DNA of 64,000 nt from Thiothrix nivea DSM 5205 (GTDB lineage: Bacteria > Pseudomonadota > Gammaproteobacteria > Thiotrichales > Thiotrichaceae): contig NZ_JH651384.1 of NCBI RefSeq assembly GCF_000260135.1, positions 1,429,693 to 1,493,692 on the forward strand, given 5' to 3'. Positions 46,583 to 56,316 of the stretch are shown piece after piece. The position numbers and the translations under genes are program-made. The notes beneath the pieces are model-generated. The model had not been told where the DNA came from. It did not search any database and was given only the letters and a program-made list of their open reading frames with translations. Positions within the stretch are counted from its first letter, which is position 1. Every line of letters starts with the position of its first letter.

Positions 46583-48180
46583 TTCCCCAGCATGGCTTCC
46601 GCCACTGCTTCAGCAATTCGGATGCCATCCACGCCCGCTGACAGGATACCGCCCGCATAACCTGCCCCCTCGCCTGCCGGATATAAGCCTTTCACATTCA
46701 GGCTCTGCATATCCTGCCCACGGGTAATGCGCAGGGGCGAAGACGTGCGCGTTTCCACCCCGGTCAATACTGCGTCATACATGGAGAAGCCCTTGATCTG
46801 GCGCTCAAAGGCAGGCAAGGCTTCACGGATGGCTTCGATTGCGTAATAGGGTAGGCTCGTTGCCAAATCCGTCAGATGCACGCCCGGTTGGTAGGAAGGT
46901 TCCACCGAACCCAGTTGGGTAGATGGAATGCCCTTGATGAAATCGCCCACCAGTTGCCCCGGCGCTTCGTAATTGCCGCCGCCAAGCTCATAGGCGCGGG
47001 ATTCCCACTGGCGCTGGAATTCCAGCCCTGCCAGTGGGTTGCCGGGGTAATCCTCAGGGGTAATGCCAACCACGATACCGGCGTTGGCGTTGCGTTCGGC
47101 GCGGGAATACTGGCTCATGCCGTTGGTCACGACCCGTCCCGGTTCCGAAGTTGCCGCCACCACCTGTCCACCAGGGCACATGCAGAAACTGTAGACCGAC
47201 CGCCCGTTTTGGGCATGGTGTACGATCTTGTAATCCGCCGCCCCCAGCAGTGCATTGCCAGCGTACTTGCCAAAACGTGCCTTATCGATCAGGGTCTGCG
47301 GGTGTTCGATACGGAAACCGACCGAGAACGGCTTGGCTTCCATAAATACCCCACACCCAAACAGCATCTGGAAGGTGTCGCGGGCGCTATGCCCCAGCGC
47401 CAAAATCACATGATCCGTGCGGATTTGTTCGCCACTGGCCAGCACTACACCACGTAGTTGGCCGTCTTCAATCAGCACATCCGCCACCTGTTGCTGGAAA
47501 CGGATTTCGCCGCCCAGCGCTTCGATTTCACGGCGAATGTTTTCCACCATCTTCACCAGACGGAACGTGCCGATGTGCGGCTTGCTGACGTAGAGAATTT
47601 CTTCCGGCGCGCCTGCCTTGACGAATTCGGCCAGCACCTTGCGCCCGTAGTGCTTCGGGTCCTTGATCTGGCTGTAGAGCTTGCCATCGGAGAAAGTGCC
47701 TGCACCGCCTTCGCCAAATTGCACGTTGGATTCCGGGTTGAGCTGGTGCTTGCGCCACAAACCCCAGGTATCCTTGGTGCGCTCGCGCACTTTTTTGCCA
47801 CGTTCCAGGATGATGGGGCGGAAACCCATTTGCGCCAGCACCAGCCCGGCCATGATACCGCAGGGGCCAAAGCCGACGATGACCGGGCGTATTTCCGGCG
47901 GCCCCTGCAAATTGGCGACGAATTTGTATGTGGTATCCGGTGCTGGATTAATGTGCTGGTCTTTGTTGAATTTCGCCAGTATTCCGGCTTCATCCGTTAC
48001 CGTCGCATCGATGGTGTAGACCAGCACGATGGCATCGCGCTTGCGGGCATCATAACCACGCTTGAAAACAGTGAAATCCAGCAGGCCAGCAGGCGCAATG
48101 CCCAAACGCTCTGTGATGGCGGCAGGCAGGGCTTCGGCAGGATGTTCCAGCGGCAAACGCAGTTCGGTGATCCGTATCAT
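46570..48180 (-). CDS. FAD-dependent dehydrogenase (COG2509-like)
   Basis: 536 residues from ATG 48180 (MIRITELRLPLEH); an upstream in-frame ATG lacks a ribosome site. An N-terminal domain of about 90 residues precedes the FAD-binding Rossmann motif VIVGFGPCGIMAGLVLAQMG. Other markers: FGEGGAGTFSDGKLYS, FCMCPGGQVVAATSEPG, and GEGAGYAGGILSAGVDGIRIAEA at the end. The family is conserved but its substrate is not established. The last residues KNPP and the stop are encoded by the mobile repeat, so the original C-terminus was altered slightly. Confidence 0.9.
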   Translation of the reverse strand: MIRITELRLPLEHPAEALPAAITERLGIAPAGLLDFTVFKRGYDARKRDAIVLVYTIDATVTDEAGILAKFNKDQHINPAPDTTYKFVANLQGPPEIRPVIVGFGPCGIMAGLVLAQMGFRPIILERGKKVRERTKDTWGLWRKHQLNPESNVQFGEGGAGTFSDGKLYSQIKDPKHYGRKVLAEFVKAGAPEEILYVSKPHIGTFRLVKMVENIRREIEALGGEIRFQQQVADVLIEDGQLRGVVLASGEQIRTDHVILALGHSARDTFQMLFGCGVFMEAKPFSVGFRIEHPQTLIDKARFGKYAGNALLGAADYKIVHHAQNGRSVYSFCMCPGGQVVAATSEPGRVVTNGMSQYSRAERNANAGIVVGITPEDYPGNPLAGLEFQRQWESRAYELGGGNYEAPGQLVGDFIKGIPSTQLGSVEPSYQPGVHLTDLATSLPYYAIEAIREALPAFERQIKGFSMYDAVLTGVETRTSSPLRITRGQDMQSLNVKGLYPAGEGAGYAGGILSAGVDGIRIAEAVAEAMLGKNPP

Positions 48181-48356
48181 GGGGTTTGGGCATTGGTACA
48201 GCAAAAGCGGGATTATACACAGAAAGGCCATATGCCGAATCAGGGCTGCAAAACTTCAGCAAGACAAAGATGTTATTTCTTGCACAAGCCTAATGAATAA
48301 AGTATTACCCATCATGTTTACTTTCCCCTCTCCCCAACCCATCAGGAAGCCATCCA

Positions 48357-49007
48357 ATGTACAACCTCGACATGACTGCACTCAGTGAATTCGCCCGAAA
48401 AAACGTTGATATGTCATCGCTATGCGAGTATGCCCGCCAGTTTTCGGGGCTGGACGCCAGAAAAATTTCCCTGTTGCACCGCATGTATGAAGATGTCATA
48501 CCCAGTCTGCAACGTGTCACCCACAATTTCTATTCCCGCCTGCAAAATATCGCCAAGGCGCACGAATATCTGGAAGGCCATCAGATTGAGAACCTGAAGC
48601 AAACCCACCTTGCCTGGGTGCATGAACTCTTCAATACGGATTTTGATGTCACCTATACCCGCAAAATGTACATGGTGGGCGATATTCATGTGCGGGTAAA
48701 ACTACCGGTTGAATTCATGGGCGCTTCCATTGGCATAATCCAGTCGGAGCTGGTGCGCTTGTTCGGGGAAATGTACGTTGACGACCAGGAAGCAACGCTG
48801 GATGCGATCCAGGCTATCAACGCGGCAACCGCCTTTTCGCTGCTGGTCATGCAGAAATCCTATCACTCCTTTACGCTGGCGGCGCAACTGGAAAGTTTCC
48901 TGCTGATTACCGGGATAAGCCAGAACCTGTTCGACGACATGCGCAAGGATTACCGTACAGGCTTGCATGAACCCCTGAAGCGCAACCCTATCCTCGGCGG
49001 CGATTGA
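48357..49007 (+). CDS. Protoglobin-domain (globin sensor) protein
   Basis: 216-residue all-helical protein that resembles the globin domain of globin-coupled sensors and protoglobins: KISLLHRMYEDVIPSLQRVTHNFYSRLQ opening helices and a proximal His candidate in MVGDIHVRVKLPVEFMGASIG. No output domain is attached, so it may bind O2, NO or CO on its own or signal through a partner. Two start codons are possible (48357, or ATG 48372). Confidence 0.75.
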   Translation: MYNLDMTALSEFARKNVDMSSLCEYARQFSGLDARKISLLHRMYEDVIPSLQRVTHNFYSRLQNIAKAHEYLEGHQIENLKQTHLAWVHELFNTDFDVTYTRKMYMVGDIHVRVKLPVEFMGASIGIIQSELVRLFGEMYVDDQEATLDAIQAINAATAFSLLVMQKSYHSFTLAAQLESFLLITGISQNLFDDMRKDYRTGLHEPLKRNPILGGD

Positions 49008-49071
49008 ACGGCGATACCCGCCCGCAGCGTAAGGTGTTACCATACGCTGCTTCGCACAACCTGGAACAACC

Positions 49072-49413
49072 ATGAGTACCCTCCCCCACTGCCCGCAATG
49101 CAATTCCGAATATACCTACGCAGACGGCGCGATGTACGTTTGCCCCGAATGCGGCCACGAATGGCTACAGGATGCAGCGGCAGAAACCGGCAGTGACGAG
49201 CACCTCATCAAGGACGCCAACGGCAATATCCTGCAAGACGGCGATACCGTCACCGTCATCAAGGACTTGAAAGTGAAAGGCTCCTCACTGGTCGTCAAAG
49301 TCGGCACCAAGGTCAAAAATATCCGCCTGGTCGACGGCGACCACGACATCGACTGCAAGATTGACGGCATCGGCGCAATGAGCCTGAAGTCGGAATTCGT
49401 CAAGAAAGTTTAG
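49072..49413 (+). CDS. yjdM: PhnA/YjdM-type zinc-ribbon protein
   Basis: 113-residue small protein. N-terminal zinc ribbon [10 protein letters not shown]...CPECGHEW, then the PhnA domain ([25 protein letters not shown]). Despite the old name it is not tied to phosphonate breakdown; function unknown. Its 3' end overlaps the convergent channel gene by 14 bases. Confidence 0.93.
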   Translation: MSTLPHCPQCNSEYTYADGAMYVCPECGHEWLQDAAAETGSDEHLIKDANGNILQDGDTVTVIKDLKVKGSSLVVKVGTKVKNIRLVDGDHDIDCKIDGIGAMSLKSEFVKKV

Positions 49414-50431
49414 GCATTCCGCCCCCGCCCTTGTCACGCTGTTTCTTGCCGGGGCGCACCTGTATCTGCCCCGGAGGATGCTTAATCACAATGGGCTGCG
49501 CGCAATGCGGGCAATTGACGTAAGTCTGCAAGCGGATTTCCTCTTTGACATCCTCAAACACCAAGCGGGCATCCGCGCGGCTGATGCCGATCTTGACGCG
49601 CATCTTTTCCAGATAGCGCAAACGGCCAAAATCCAGGCTGCCATCTTCCATCGCCCGTACCAGTTCGCGGCGGAAGCTTTCCCGCCGCCGCTTCAGCTCA
49701 TTGATCATGCCAGAAGCCAGGATAGCCGCTGGCAAGGCCGCGACAGCAATGCCACTGATGATAATCATGCCGCTGAATAATTTCCCGATGATAGTAGCGG
49801 GGACTACATCACCATAGCCGACCGTCGCCAACGTCACGGTTGACCACCACAGGGCGCGCGGGATACTGCCAAACCTGTCCGGCTGTATATGCCCTTCCAC
49901 CAAGTAAATGCCGGTCGCTGCCAGCAGTATCAGCATACAAAGGATAAACAACGCTGAAACCAGGTTTTCAGCTTCCTGCCGCAGCACCGCCAGCAGCAGT
50001 TCCAGTGAGTGGGAATAACGGGTCAGCTTCAGCAGGCGCAACAACCGCAAGCTGCGCAGGATGCGCAAATCCGCCACCCCGAAGAAAAAGCTCAGGTAAA
50101 ACGGCAGGATAGCCACCAAATCCACCAGCGCCATCGGTGACAACAGGTAACGCCCCCGCCCCGTGAGCGGATGCTGGAAATCCACGTTACCCGACTCGAC
50201 ACAAACCCACGCCCGCACACCGTACTCAACACTGAAAATGAGCACCGAAATGACTTCCAGCCACCCGAACAACTGTTCATGCGCCACATAAACGCGATGT
50301 TCGGATTCGACCACCACCGCAACCACATTTACCACGACCAGCGCTAACAAGCCGTGGTTGATGAGCCTTCCCCATTTACCCCCTTTTTGCGCTTCCAGCA
50401 CCTGATACAGCCAACCCCGTATGTTGTGCAT
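49400..50431 (-). CDS. Voltage-gated potassium channel-like protein
   Basis: 343-residue six-helix ion channel of the Kv type. S4 carries regularly spaced Arg ([16 protein letters not shown]) and the pore has the K+ filter TVGYGD. After S6 comes a coiled, basic cytoplasmic stretch and a small C-terminal Cys pair (NCPHCAQP) that may bind a metal. ATG at 50431 ([11 protein letters not shown]) is preferred over the more upstream 50470. Confidence 0.92.
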   Translation of the reverse strand: MHNIRGWLYQVLEAQKGGKWGRLINHGLLALVVVNVVAVVVESEHRVYVAHEQLFGWLEVISVLIFSVEYGVRAWVCVESGNVDFQHPLTGRGRYLLSPMALVDLVAILPFYLSFFFGVADLRILRSLRLLRLLKLTRYSHSLELLLAVLRQEAENLVSALFILCMLILLAATGIYLVEGHIQPDRFGSIPRALWWSTVTLATVGYGDVVPATIIGKLFSGMIIISGIAVAALPAAILASGMINELKRRRESFRRELVRAMEDGSLDFGRLRYLEKMRVKIGISRADARLVFEDVKEEIRLQTYVNCPHCAQPIVIKHPPGQIQVRPGKKQRDKGGGGMPKLS

Positions 50432-50495
50432 ACACTGCCTTCGCCCCTTGGTTGGAGTCATCACTAGCACATTATTCTGTCGAGCCGTTCACCCC

Positions 50496-50831
50496 TTATT
50501 TGAAACGTGCGCGGATTTTCTGGTACAAGTCCGCCAGTTCCTCACCCAGCTCGTGCAACTCTTCCACCACTTCTGTGCGCAAGTCCGTCATTTTGTCACT
50601 CAGCCGGTGCTGGAGCTTGTCGACCCCTTCGCCCAGATCGTGAATTTCATCCCGGGTTTCCAGTTGCAGTTTGTAACCGGCGTCGCGCATACGCGTTTGC
50701 AGCTTATCCCATTGGGTTTCGGCCTTTTCCCATTCCTCCCTGGCTTCCATCCCCAGCAAATGCATACCGGCACGGAACTCGTCCCGCTCGGCTGCCAGCG
50801 CGTGCAACAGTTGCTGTAATTTCTCGTTCAT
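50496..50831 (-). CDS. Coiled-coil hypothetical protein
   Basis: 111 residues, nearly all predicted helix with heptads (KLQQLLHALAAERDEF, EEWEKAETQWDKLQTRM, VVEELHELGEELADLYQK). No signal or membrane segment. AGGAGAGAAG precedes the ATG at 50831. Probably cotranscribed with, or divergent in control from, the neighbouring channel; function unknown. Confidence 0.75.
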   Translation of the reverse strand: MNEKLQQLLHALAAERDEFRAGMHLLGMEAREEWEKAETQWDKLQTRMRDAGYKLQLETRDEIHDLGEGVDKLQHRLSDKMTDLRTEVVEELHELGEELADLYQKIRARFK

Positions 50832-51011
50832 GATGCTTCTCTCCTGCGTGTTGGGCTTACTTTGTAATATAACTTTCCTGTACCCCAACAATAGCGGCAT
50901 TGATCAATGAATGGAACTTTCAGCACAACCAGTGCTCTATCTGGATACATTGACGCGGGTATTCGGAACGGATACCGATATTTTCACTTGAAGGAAACCA
51001 TAGGGCTTAAC

Positions 51012-51848
51012 ATGAAAAAAATACTGCTTTCGCTGGCTGTCGTCGCGGGTCTGGGTCTGTCTGCTTGCGCGCCAATGACCCAGGTAACCCAACCCCAACC
51101 GACCGTCATTCCCGCCAAAGATTTGAACTGGATTGCCGATAAAGTGTACAAAAACGAAACCAGCGGCAACCCCGCCCTGCTGGTGGTATGGAACGACCGC
51201 GAAGAGTTTGCCTCCCTCGGTATCGGCCATTTCATCTGGTATCCGGCAGGCCACCGCGGCCCTTACACCGAAACTTTCCCCGGCCTGATCGATTACACCA
51301 AGGCGCAAGGTGTGCCACTTCCTCAATGGCTCACCAACCGCACGGTCAGTACCGCGCCATGGCCTGACAAAGCTGCTTTTGAGCGCGCCAAAAATGATAC
51401 AGAAATGCAGCAATTGCGTAATTTTCTGGAACAAACCAAAAATATCCAGGCTAATTATATGTCAGAGCGCCTGACCCGCGCCCTACCACTGATGCTCAAC
51501 CAGCTGCCACCACAAGACCGCGACCGGGTATTGCAAAACTACCAGGCAGTGGAGAAATCACCCAGTGGGCTGTACCCGTTGCTGGATTACGTCAACTTCA
51601 AGGGCGAAGGCACCAGCCCCAGCGAACGCTACAACGGCCAAGGCTGGGGCCTGTTGCAAGTCTTGCAGGCCATGAACCCGGTCGCAGCAGGCCCGCAAGC
51701 GCTAGATGAATTTGCGCGCGCGGCAGAGAATGTACTGATGCGCCGCATCGCCAACGCCCCGACAGAACGTGGCGAAGCCAAATGGCTGCCTGGCTGGCGC
51801 AACCGCCTGAATACCTATCGCGCCCAAAACCTGTTAAGTGGCTACTAA
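51012..51848 (+). CDS. Lipoprotein, function unknown
   Basis: 278 residues. Lipoprotein signal MKKILLSLAVVAGLGLSACA with lipobox LSAC; the ATG at 51012 is therefore the start though the frame is open from 50907. The mature protein has LNWIADKVYKNETSGNPALLVVWNDREEFASLGIGHFIWYP and a GQGWGLLQVLQAM segment; the latter recalls conserved hypothetical outer-membrane lipoproteins, not an enzyme I can name. A terminator-like hairpin follows at 51910. Confidence 0.85.
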   Translation: MKKILLSLAVVAGLGLSACAPMTQVTQPQPTVIPAKDLNWIADKVYKNETSGNPALLVVWNDREEFASLGIGHFIWYPAGHRGPYTETFPGLIDYTKAQGVPLPQWLTNRTVSTAPWPDKAAFERAKNDTEMQQLRNFLEQTKNIQANYMSERLTRALPLMLNQLPPQDRDRVLQNYQAVEKSPSGLYPLLDYVNFKGEGTSPSERYNGQGWGLLQVLQAMNPVAAGPQALDEFARAAENVLMRRIANAPTERGEAKWLPGWRNRLNTYRAQNLLSGY

Positions 51849-51909
51849 CCGTGTTTATTAGTTACCGCTTATCTTTGAATCCCTAGCGGTGGGAAGCTGC
51901 ACCCTTGTC

Positions 51910-51937
51910 ACGCCAGCTCCGGCTGGCGTATTTATTT
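51910..51937 (+). terminator. Rho-independent terminator
   Basis: ACGCCAGC (51910-51917), loop TCCG, GCTGGCGT (51922-51929), then ATTTATTT. Ends the lipoprotein transcript before the peroxidase gene. Confidence 0.65.
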
Positions 51938-51976
51938 CCTGAATTTTCTCATGGAATAATCGACAAGGACTCAACT

Positions 51977-54187
51977 ATGCAAACCATTGACAATCGCGCC
52001 CTGAGCCAAGGCTCACGCTACGGGCAAGCTACCAGCACGGGTAGCAGCAATGGGAGCACCCGCAACACCACCACCCAGAACAATTCCTCGCTAAACAAGC
52101 AGGGAAGCTACAACGGTGGTTTCGGCCAAGGCTCCGAAGAAATAATGAACATGATCCAGGGCCTGTTAGGACAGTTTGAAGGTAAAGGCTCTGGCAACGG
52201 ATCCGGTGGCAACACCAACACCGGTTATAACAAACCTGCGGACAACAATTCCGGCAGTAGTAACACCAACACTGGCTGGAACAACGGCAACTCCGGCTGG
52301 GGCAACGACGGTGGCTGGAACAACGGCAACTCCGGCTGGGGCAACGACGGTGGCTGGAACAACGGCAACTCCGGCTGGGGCAACGACGGTGGCTGGAACA
52401 ACGGCAACTCCGGCTGGGGCAACGACGGTGGCTGGAACAACGGCAAATCCTGCTGGGGCAACAACACAGGAAACCCCACCAAACCCAAACCGGGCGAATA
52501 CCGCAGCATCGATGGGACTGGCAACAACCTGAAAAACCCTGAACTGGGGTCAGCCGATCAGGCTGAAATACGCATTATGCCAGTCGACACCAGCCGTGAA
52601 CCGGGTGGAACCACCTTCAACAATCTGCCAAGCCCCCGCGAAGTCAGCAATGCCGTCTCTGCACAGGAAGGCAGCACCACCAACAGCAAAGGGCTGAGCG
52701 ACATGTTCTGGGTCTGGGGCCAATTCCTCGACCACGACATTACCCTCGTCCACACCACTGCGGATGAATACGAAAATATCGCCATCCCGTCCCCCGATCC
52801 GTACTTTGATCCAAACGGTACAGGAACTGCCACCATGGGCTTTACCCGCAGCGCCTATGAACTGGATGCAAACGGCCAACGCCAGCAGATCAACAGCATC
52901 ACGTCTTTCATCGACGGTTCCAACGTATACGGTTCTGATGAAGCGACCGCTGACAGCTTGCGGGCGCATGAAGGCGGTAAAATGATCATGAATGGCGGGG
53001 AGCTAATGCCAGAAGACGCAACCGGCCAATACATGGCGGGCGACGTGCGCGCCAATGAAAACCCGGCGTTGACCTCCATGCACACCCTGTGGGTGCGGGA
53101 ACATAACCGGATTGCAGATGAACTCGCCCAGCAACATCCTGAGTGGAGCGACGAGCAACTTTATCAGGAAGCCCGCAAGACCAACGTTGCCCAGATACAG
53201 GCCATCACTTACAACGAGTTCCTGCCCGCGTTGGTAGGCGAAGACGCCATTGCAGACTACAAAGGCTATGACCCGAACGTAGACCCAACCATCAGCAACG
53301 AATTCGCCGCAGCTATCTACCGTCTCGGCCACACCATGCTCTCCCCCAACTTGCTGAGGCTGGATGAAAACGGCGAAACCATCCCGGAAGGCAATCTGGC
53401 TTTGCGTGACTCGTTCTTCAATCCATCTGCTGTATCCGAAGCGGGTATCGACCCGATCCTGCGCGGCGCGGCCACCCAGACCGCACAGGCTGTCGATACC
53501 ATGATCGTGGATGATGTGCGCAACTTCCTGTTCGGGCAACCGGGGGAAGGCGGCTTTGACCTCGCCTCCCTCAATATCCAGCGTGGCCGCGACCATGGCC
53601 TACCAGGCTATAATGATGCCCGCGAAGCCATGGGCCTGTCACGGATTGAAAGTTTCGACGACCCCATCTGGCGTGATGGCGTTGGCGCGAAGCTGGCACA
53701 GGTCTATAACAGCCCGGACGATGTCGACCTGTGGGTTGCTGGCCTCGCGGAAAAGGAAACCGGCGACTCACTGGTGGGTGAGCTTTCCACCGCTGTTCTG
53801 GTTGACCAGTTTACCCGCCTGCGTGACGGTGACCGCTTCTGGTATGAAAACCAGTTCAGCGGCCAGCAACTGCGCGAACTGAACAACCTGCAACTGTCGG
53901 ACATCATTAAACGCAACACCGACATCCAGAACATTCAGGATGAGGTAATGGTGGCACCCACCGCTAACCAGGAAAATCAGCCAACGACACCACCAACCCA
54001 GCAACCTGGGCAACACGGTACCGGTAGCGGCAATACCCCCTACAACAGCACCTTCCCAGGATTTAACCGTGGCGGGTCACAGACGAATGGCGCATTCCCA
54101 TCCATGATGCAGAACCGCTTCTTCATGCTAAATCCGCAACAGATATTCAACTTCCAGCAGGCTTTCTGGAAAGGCCATCTTGGTTAA
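51977..54187 (+). CDS. Animal-type heme peroxidase with harpin-like repeat N-terminus
   Basis: 736 residues. Residues 1-95 are Gly/Ser/Asn/Gln-rich with one short helix (EEIMNMIQGLLGQF), similar in style to the two harpin-like proteins; residues 100-163 are five copies of a 13-residue unit WNNGNSGWGNDGG. The rest is a peroxinectin-type heme peroxidase: distal His253 in QFLDHDITL, Arg-containing TLWVREHNRIADEL, proximal His452 in YRLGHTMLSPNL and NIQRGRDHGLPGYNDAR. The C-terminus is Gly/Pro/Gln-rich. No Sec signal; start at ATG 51977 behind GACAAGGAC. Such enzymes make hypohalous acids or cross-link matrix; an exported matrix or antimicrobial role is likely. The 3' end overlaps the HAD gene by 41 bases. 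Confidence 0.88.
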   Translation: MQTIDNRALSQGSRYGQATSTGSSNGSTRNTTTQNNSSLNKQGSYNGGFGQGSEEIMNMIQGLLGQFEGKGSGNGSGGNTNTGYNKPADNNSGSSNTNTGWNNGNSGWGNDGGWNNGNSGWGNDGGWNNGNSGWGNDGGWNNGNSGWGNDGGWNNGKSCWGNNTGNPTKPKPGEYRSIDGTGNNLKNPELGSADQAEIRIMPVDTSREPGGTTFNNLPSPREVSNAVSAQEGSTTNSKGLSDMFWVWGQFLDHDITLVHTTADEYENIAIPSPDPYFDPNGTGTATMGFTRSAYELDANGQRQQINSITSFIDGSNVYGSDEATADSLRAHEGGKMIMNGGELMPEDATGQYMAGDVRANENPALTSMHTLWVREHNRIADELAQQHPEWSDEQLYQEARKTNVAQIQAITYNEFLPALVGEDAIADYKGYDPNVDPTISNEFAAAIYRLGHTMLSPNLLRLDENGETIPEGNLALRDSFFNPSAVSEAGIDPILRGAATQTAQAVDTMIVDDVRNFLFGQPGEGGFDLASLNIQRGRDHGLPGYNDAREAMGLSRIESFDDPIWRDGVGAKLAQVYNSPDDVDLWVAGLAEKETGDSLVGELSTAVLVDQFTRLRDGDRFWYENQFSGQQLRELNNLQLSDIIKRNTDIQNIQDEVMVAPTANQENQPTTPPTQQPGQHGTGSGNTPYNSTFPGFNRGGSQTNGAFPSMMQNRFFMLNPQQIFNFQQAFWKGHLG
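52274..52465 (+). repeat. 39-bp tandem repeat, about five copies
   Basis: Head-to-tail copies of GGCTGGAACAACGGCAACTC-type 39-base units starting every 39 bases (near 52274, 52313, 52352, 52391, 52430). The first four are identical or nearly so; the last diverges (AAATCCTGC...). In frame inside the peroxidase gene. The identity of copies implies recent expansion or active homogenisation. Confidence 0.9.
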
Positions 54188-54938
54188 ACACCTGTTGCAG
54201 TAGTGGCACGGTGACGCAGGTATAATCGCCTGCGTCACCCCCCAACACGGTAAACGGCATTTCCGGCTCGCCAAACTGGTCAAGCACCAGTGCCGCCTCA
54301 CTGAAATCATGGTCACGGGTGTAATCATTCACTGTCACGATGGTTTTCAGGTTTGCCGCTAGCGATGAGCGGATGCCATTCTCCGAATCTTCAAACGCCA
54401 GGCACTCTTCCGGCTGCAAGCCCATCATTTCCATCGCGTACAGGTAAATGTCCGGCGCGGGCTTTTTCGCAGGCACAATATCACCAGCCGCAATGCACTC
54501 AAACCAGCCGATGGATTCCTCACCCAGGGTCGCTTTCAGCAAATACGTCACATTTTCCGGTGTAGTGGTGGTGGCAATGCCAAGACGCAAACCGGCGGCG
54601 CGGGCTTCATCCAGCAAACGGGCAACGCCAGTGCGCAACGGGATCTCCCCCGCCTGCAACATTGCCAGATAGAAATGGGTCTTGCGCTTGTGCATCCGCG
54701 CCGCAAATTCAGCAATGCCCTCTTCCGGCGTGAATTCCGGCAAGTATTTTTCCAGGAAATAGCGGATGCGCTCCTTGCCGCCGGTAACGGTCAGCAAATC
54801 GGCATAAAGTTCCACCGTCCAGTCCCAATCCAACCCGGCTTCCCGGAATGCCTTATTGAAGGCGGGGCGGTGACCATCACGTTCCGTATCGGCAAGCGTG
54901 CCATCGACATCGAATAACAGGGCTTTCAGTTGTGGCAT
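54147..54938 (-). CDS. HAD-superfamily phosphatase (CbbY-like)
   Basis: 263-residue HAD hydrolase of the CbbY/beta-phosphoglucomutase type. Motif I DVDGTLADTERDGHRPAFN, motif II ATTTT, and motif IV FEDSENGIRSSLAAN are intact. CbbY removes xylulose-1,5-bisphosphate, a Rubisco inhibitor, and the DTERDGHR cap signature fits this branch; a Calvin cycle in a sulfur oxidiser would agree. No Rubisco gene is in the window, so this is only probable. Convergent overlap with the peroxidase gene. Confidence 0.88.
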   Translation of the reverse strand: MPQLKALLFDVDGTLADTERDGHRPAFNKAFREAGLDWDWTVELYADLLTVTGGKERIRYFLEKYLPEFTPEEGIAEFAARMHKRKTHFYLAMLQAGEIPLRTGVARLLDEARAAGLRLGIATTTTPENVTYLLKATLGEESIGWFECIAAGDIVPAKKPAPDIYLYAMEMMGLQPEECLAFEDSENGIRSSLAANLKTIVTVNDYTRDHDFSEAALVLDQFGEPEMPFTVLGGDAGDYTCVTVPLLQQVFNQDGLSRKPAGS

Positions 54939-55116
54939 GTGGTTCTCCTCATGTTTGCGCTGGGCGCATTCTAGCCCAGTGGCAAAAGTGGGGGAAATAA
55001 CCCGGCAGTACTATCTGCGCGCTGCCCGCCACAAACCCCTGACGCAGATAGCGTGATTGGTAATCCCGTTGGCTTGCCCTACAATACAACCAAAACCGGT
55101 TTACCAAGGAAGCCTT

Positions 55117-55530
55117 ATGCAAGCCCTGCTGATCATTGCCCACGGCAGCCGCCGCCCCGAATCCAACGACGAAATCCGCGCCCTCGCCCGTAAGGTCGCC
55201 GCGCAATCCGGCGACACCTACAGCCACGTCAGCAGCGCTTTCCTCGAACTGGCCGAACCTTCCATCCCGAATGGTATCCAGCAGTGCATAAACCAAGGTG
55301 CAACCAGCGTCACCATCATGCCATTCTTCCTGTCCGCAGGCCGCCACGTTGTCAATGACGTACCGGAACTGGTGCGGGAAAAACAGCGCGAACACCCCAA
55401 CATCCAGATTCGCATGGCACCCTACCTCGGCGTTTCCAGCCTGATGCCTGAGCTGATCCTGCAATCCGCCACCACCGCCTGCAACTGTACGGGCGCAGAC
55501 TGCACCTATCCGGCTTGCCTTACGGGCTAA
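55117..55530 (+). CDS. cbiX: Short sirohydrochlorin chelatase (CbiX type)
   Basis: 137-residue half-size chelatase that inserts Fe or Co into sirohydrochlorin, for siroheme or cobalamin. Catalytic His residues in LLIIAHGSRRPES (His9) and SAGRHVVNDVPEL; the family length is one chelatase repeat, acting as dimer. A C-terminal Cys cluster (CNCTGADCTYPAC) could bind a metal. AAGGA precedes ATG 55117. It converges with the DsrE gene and overlaps it by 11 bases. Confidence 0.9.
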   Translation: MQALLIIAHGSRRPESNDEIRALARKVAAQSGDTYSHVSSAFLELAEPSIPNGIQQCINQGATSVTIMPFFLSAGRHVVNDVPELVREKQREHPNIQIRMAPYLGVSSLMPELILQSATTACNCTGADCTYPACLTG

Positions 55531-55990
55531 GGTAACTCCAGCCCTGTTCCTGTAACTCAATAATCCGCGCAATCCCCGCCTTGGTGGTTTCCACCCCGTC
55601 CAGTAGGGTTGGACGCACGCCGCTTTTGGCCTCCACCGTATCCATGGTATTGCCGCAAGCGGTGAACACCACATTCTGCATCATCAGGCTTTCTACCCGC
55701 CCGGCGAAGTTGCTTTTGTCCGTCACCAGCCAGATGCCGGGGCCGTAGGCCACCACTTCGATTTCGATGTTGTCCAACCCATAGTGCTTTTGCAGATTGA
55801 CGATGTTGGAAAGCACATGATCCTGGGCATCCATGCTGTCGGAATTGACCTGGATAACCAGACGATGGCTTTGTTGCCCGGCCTGTTCGCTGGCTTCAGC
55901 CTCCTCTGCGGCATGGGTTACAGGCAAACACCAAGGCGCAGCCATGGCGACCGCAAGCATCGCGGCAGATACAGGTTTGATAATTGGCAT
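55520..55990 (-). CDS. Periplasmic DsrE/DsrF-family protein
   Basis: 156 residues with a Sec signal peptide (to about HAA) and a DsrE-like fold: HRLVIQVNSDSMDAQDHVLSNIVNL, EVVAYGPGIWLV and FTACGNTMDTVEAKSG with a conserved Cys. DsrE-family proteins carry sulfur atoms in sulfur oxidation; periplasmic single-domain forms are common in sulfur bacteria but not well characterised. AGGAGGAAT ribosome site just upstream. Confidence 0.9.
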   Translation of the reverse strand: MPIIKPVSAAMLAVAMAAPWCLPVTHAAEEAEASEQAGQQSHRLVIQVNSDSMDAQDHVLSNIVNLQKHYGLDNIEIEVVAYGPGIWLVTDKSNFAGRVESLMMQNVVFTACGNTMDTVEAKSGVRPTLLDGVETTKAGIARIIELQEQGWSYLSP

Positions 55991-56078
55991 ATTTGATTCC
56001 TCCTGCTTCCAGACTATAGCAGGACGAAACGGGCAGCGTTAGCAGAAAAGAGCAGAATACCCGAACCAAAGGAAGGTG

Positions 56079-56264
56079 GGACACACCCCAAAGAATCGTG
56101 GAAGACTTCGACCTTGAACCAATGGTTCAAGTGGGTGCAGCGAACAGTTTTCAGGCTTACCGTCATGCGGTCATGCACACCAAGCTGTTACAACTACTCC
56201 CGGGGTAAGAAATTAGGCTCAAGGATTATACCCATCCTCTCACGGGTTCCCCAGTTGTGTGTCC
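56079..56264 (-). ncRNA. ssrS: 6S RNA
   Basis: About 186 bases, close to the 184 of E. coli. The family's 3' half is plain on the minus strand: GTAAGCCTGAAAACTG and CTTGAACCATTGGTTCAAGG (a hairpin), and the 5' part has CTTGAGCCTAATTTCTTACC. The ends pair perfectly (GGACACAC with GTGTGTCC), forming the closing stem that brackets the RNA polymerase-binding bubble. It lies directly downstream of zapA on the same strand, its usual place in gammaproteobacteria. It binds sigma-70 RNA polymerase in stationary phase. Exact ends are set by the closing stem and may be off by several bases. Confidence 0.93.
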
Positions 56265-56316
56265 TTGAATCCCATACTATTACAATTATCTGGTTGGGGG
56301 AAGAATTGACAAATAT

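Noticed and set aside
47458-48300. 280-codon plus-strand frame
   Set aside because: Antisense to the FAD-dependent dehydrogenase, which has clear motifs.
52274-52465. Regular repeats that could suggest a CRISPR array
   Set aside because: Units are directly adjacent 39-bp copies without spacers and are in frame within the peroxidase gene.
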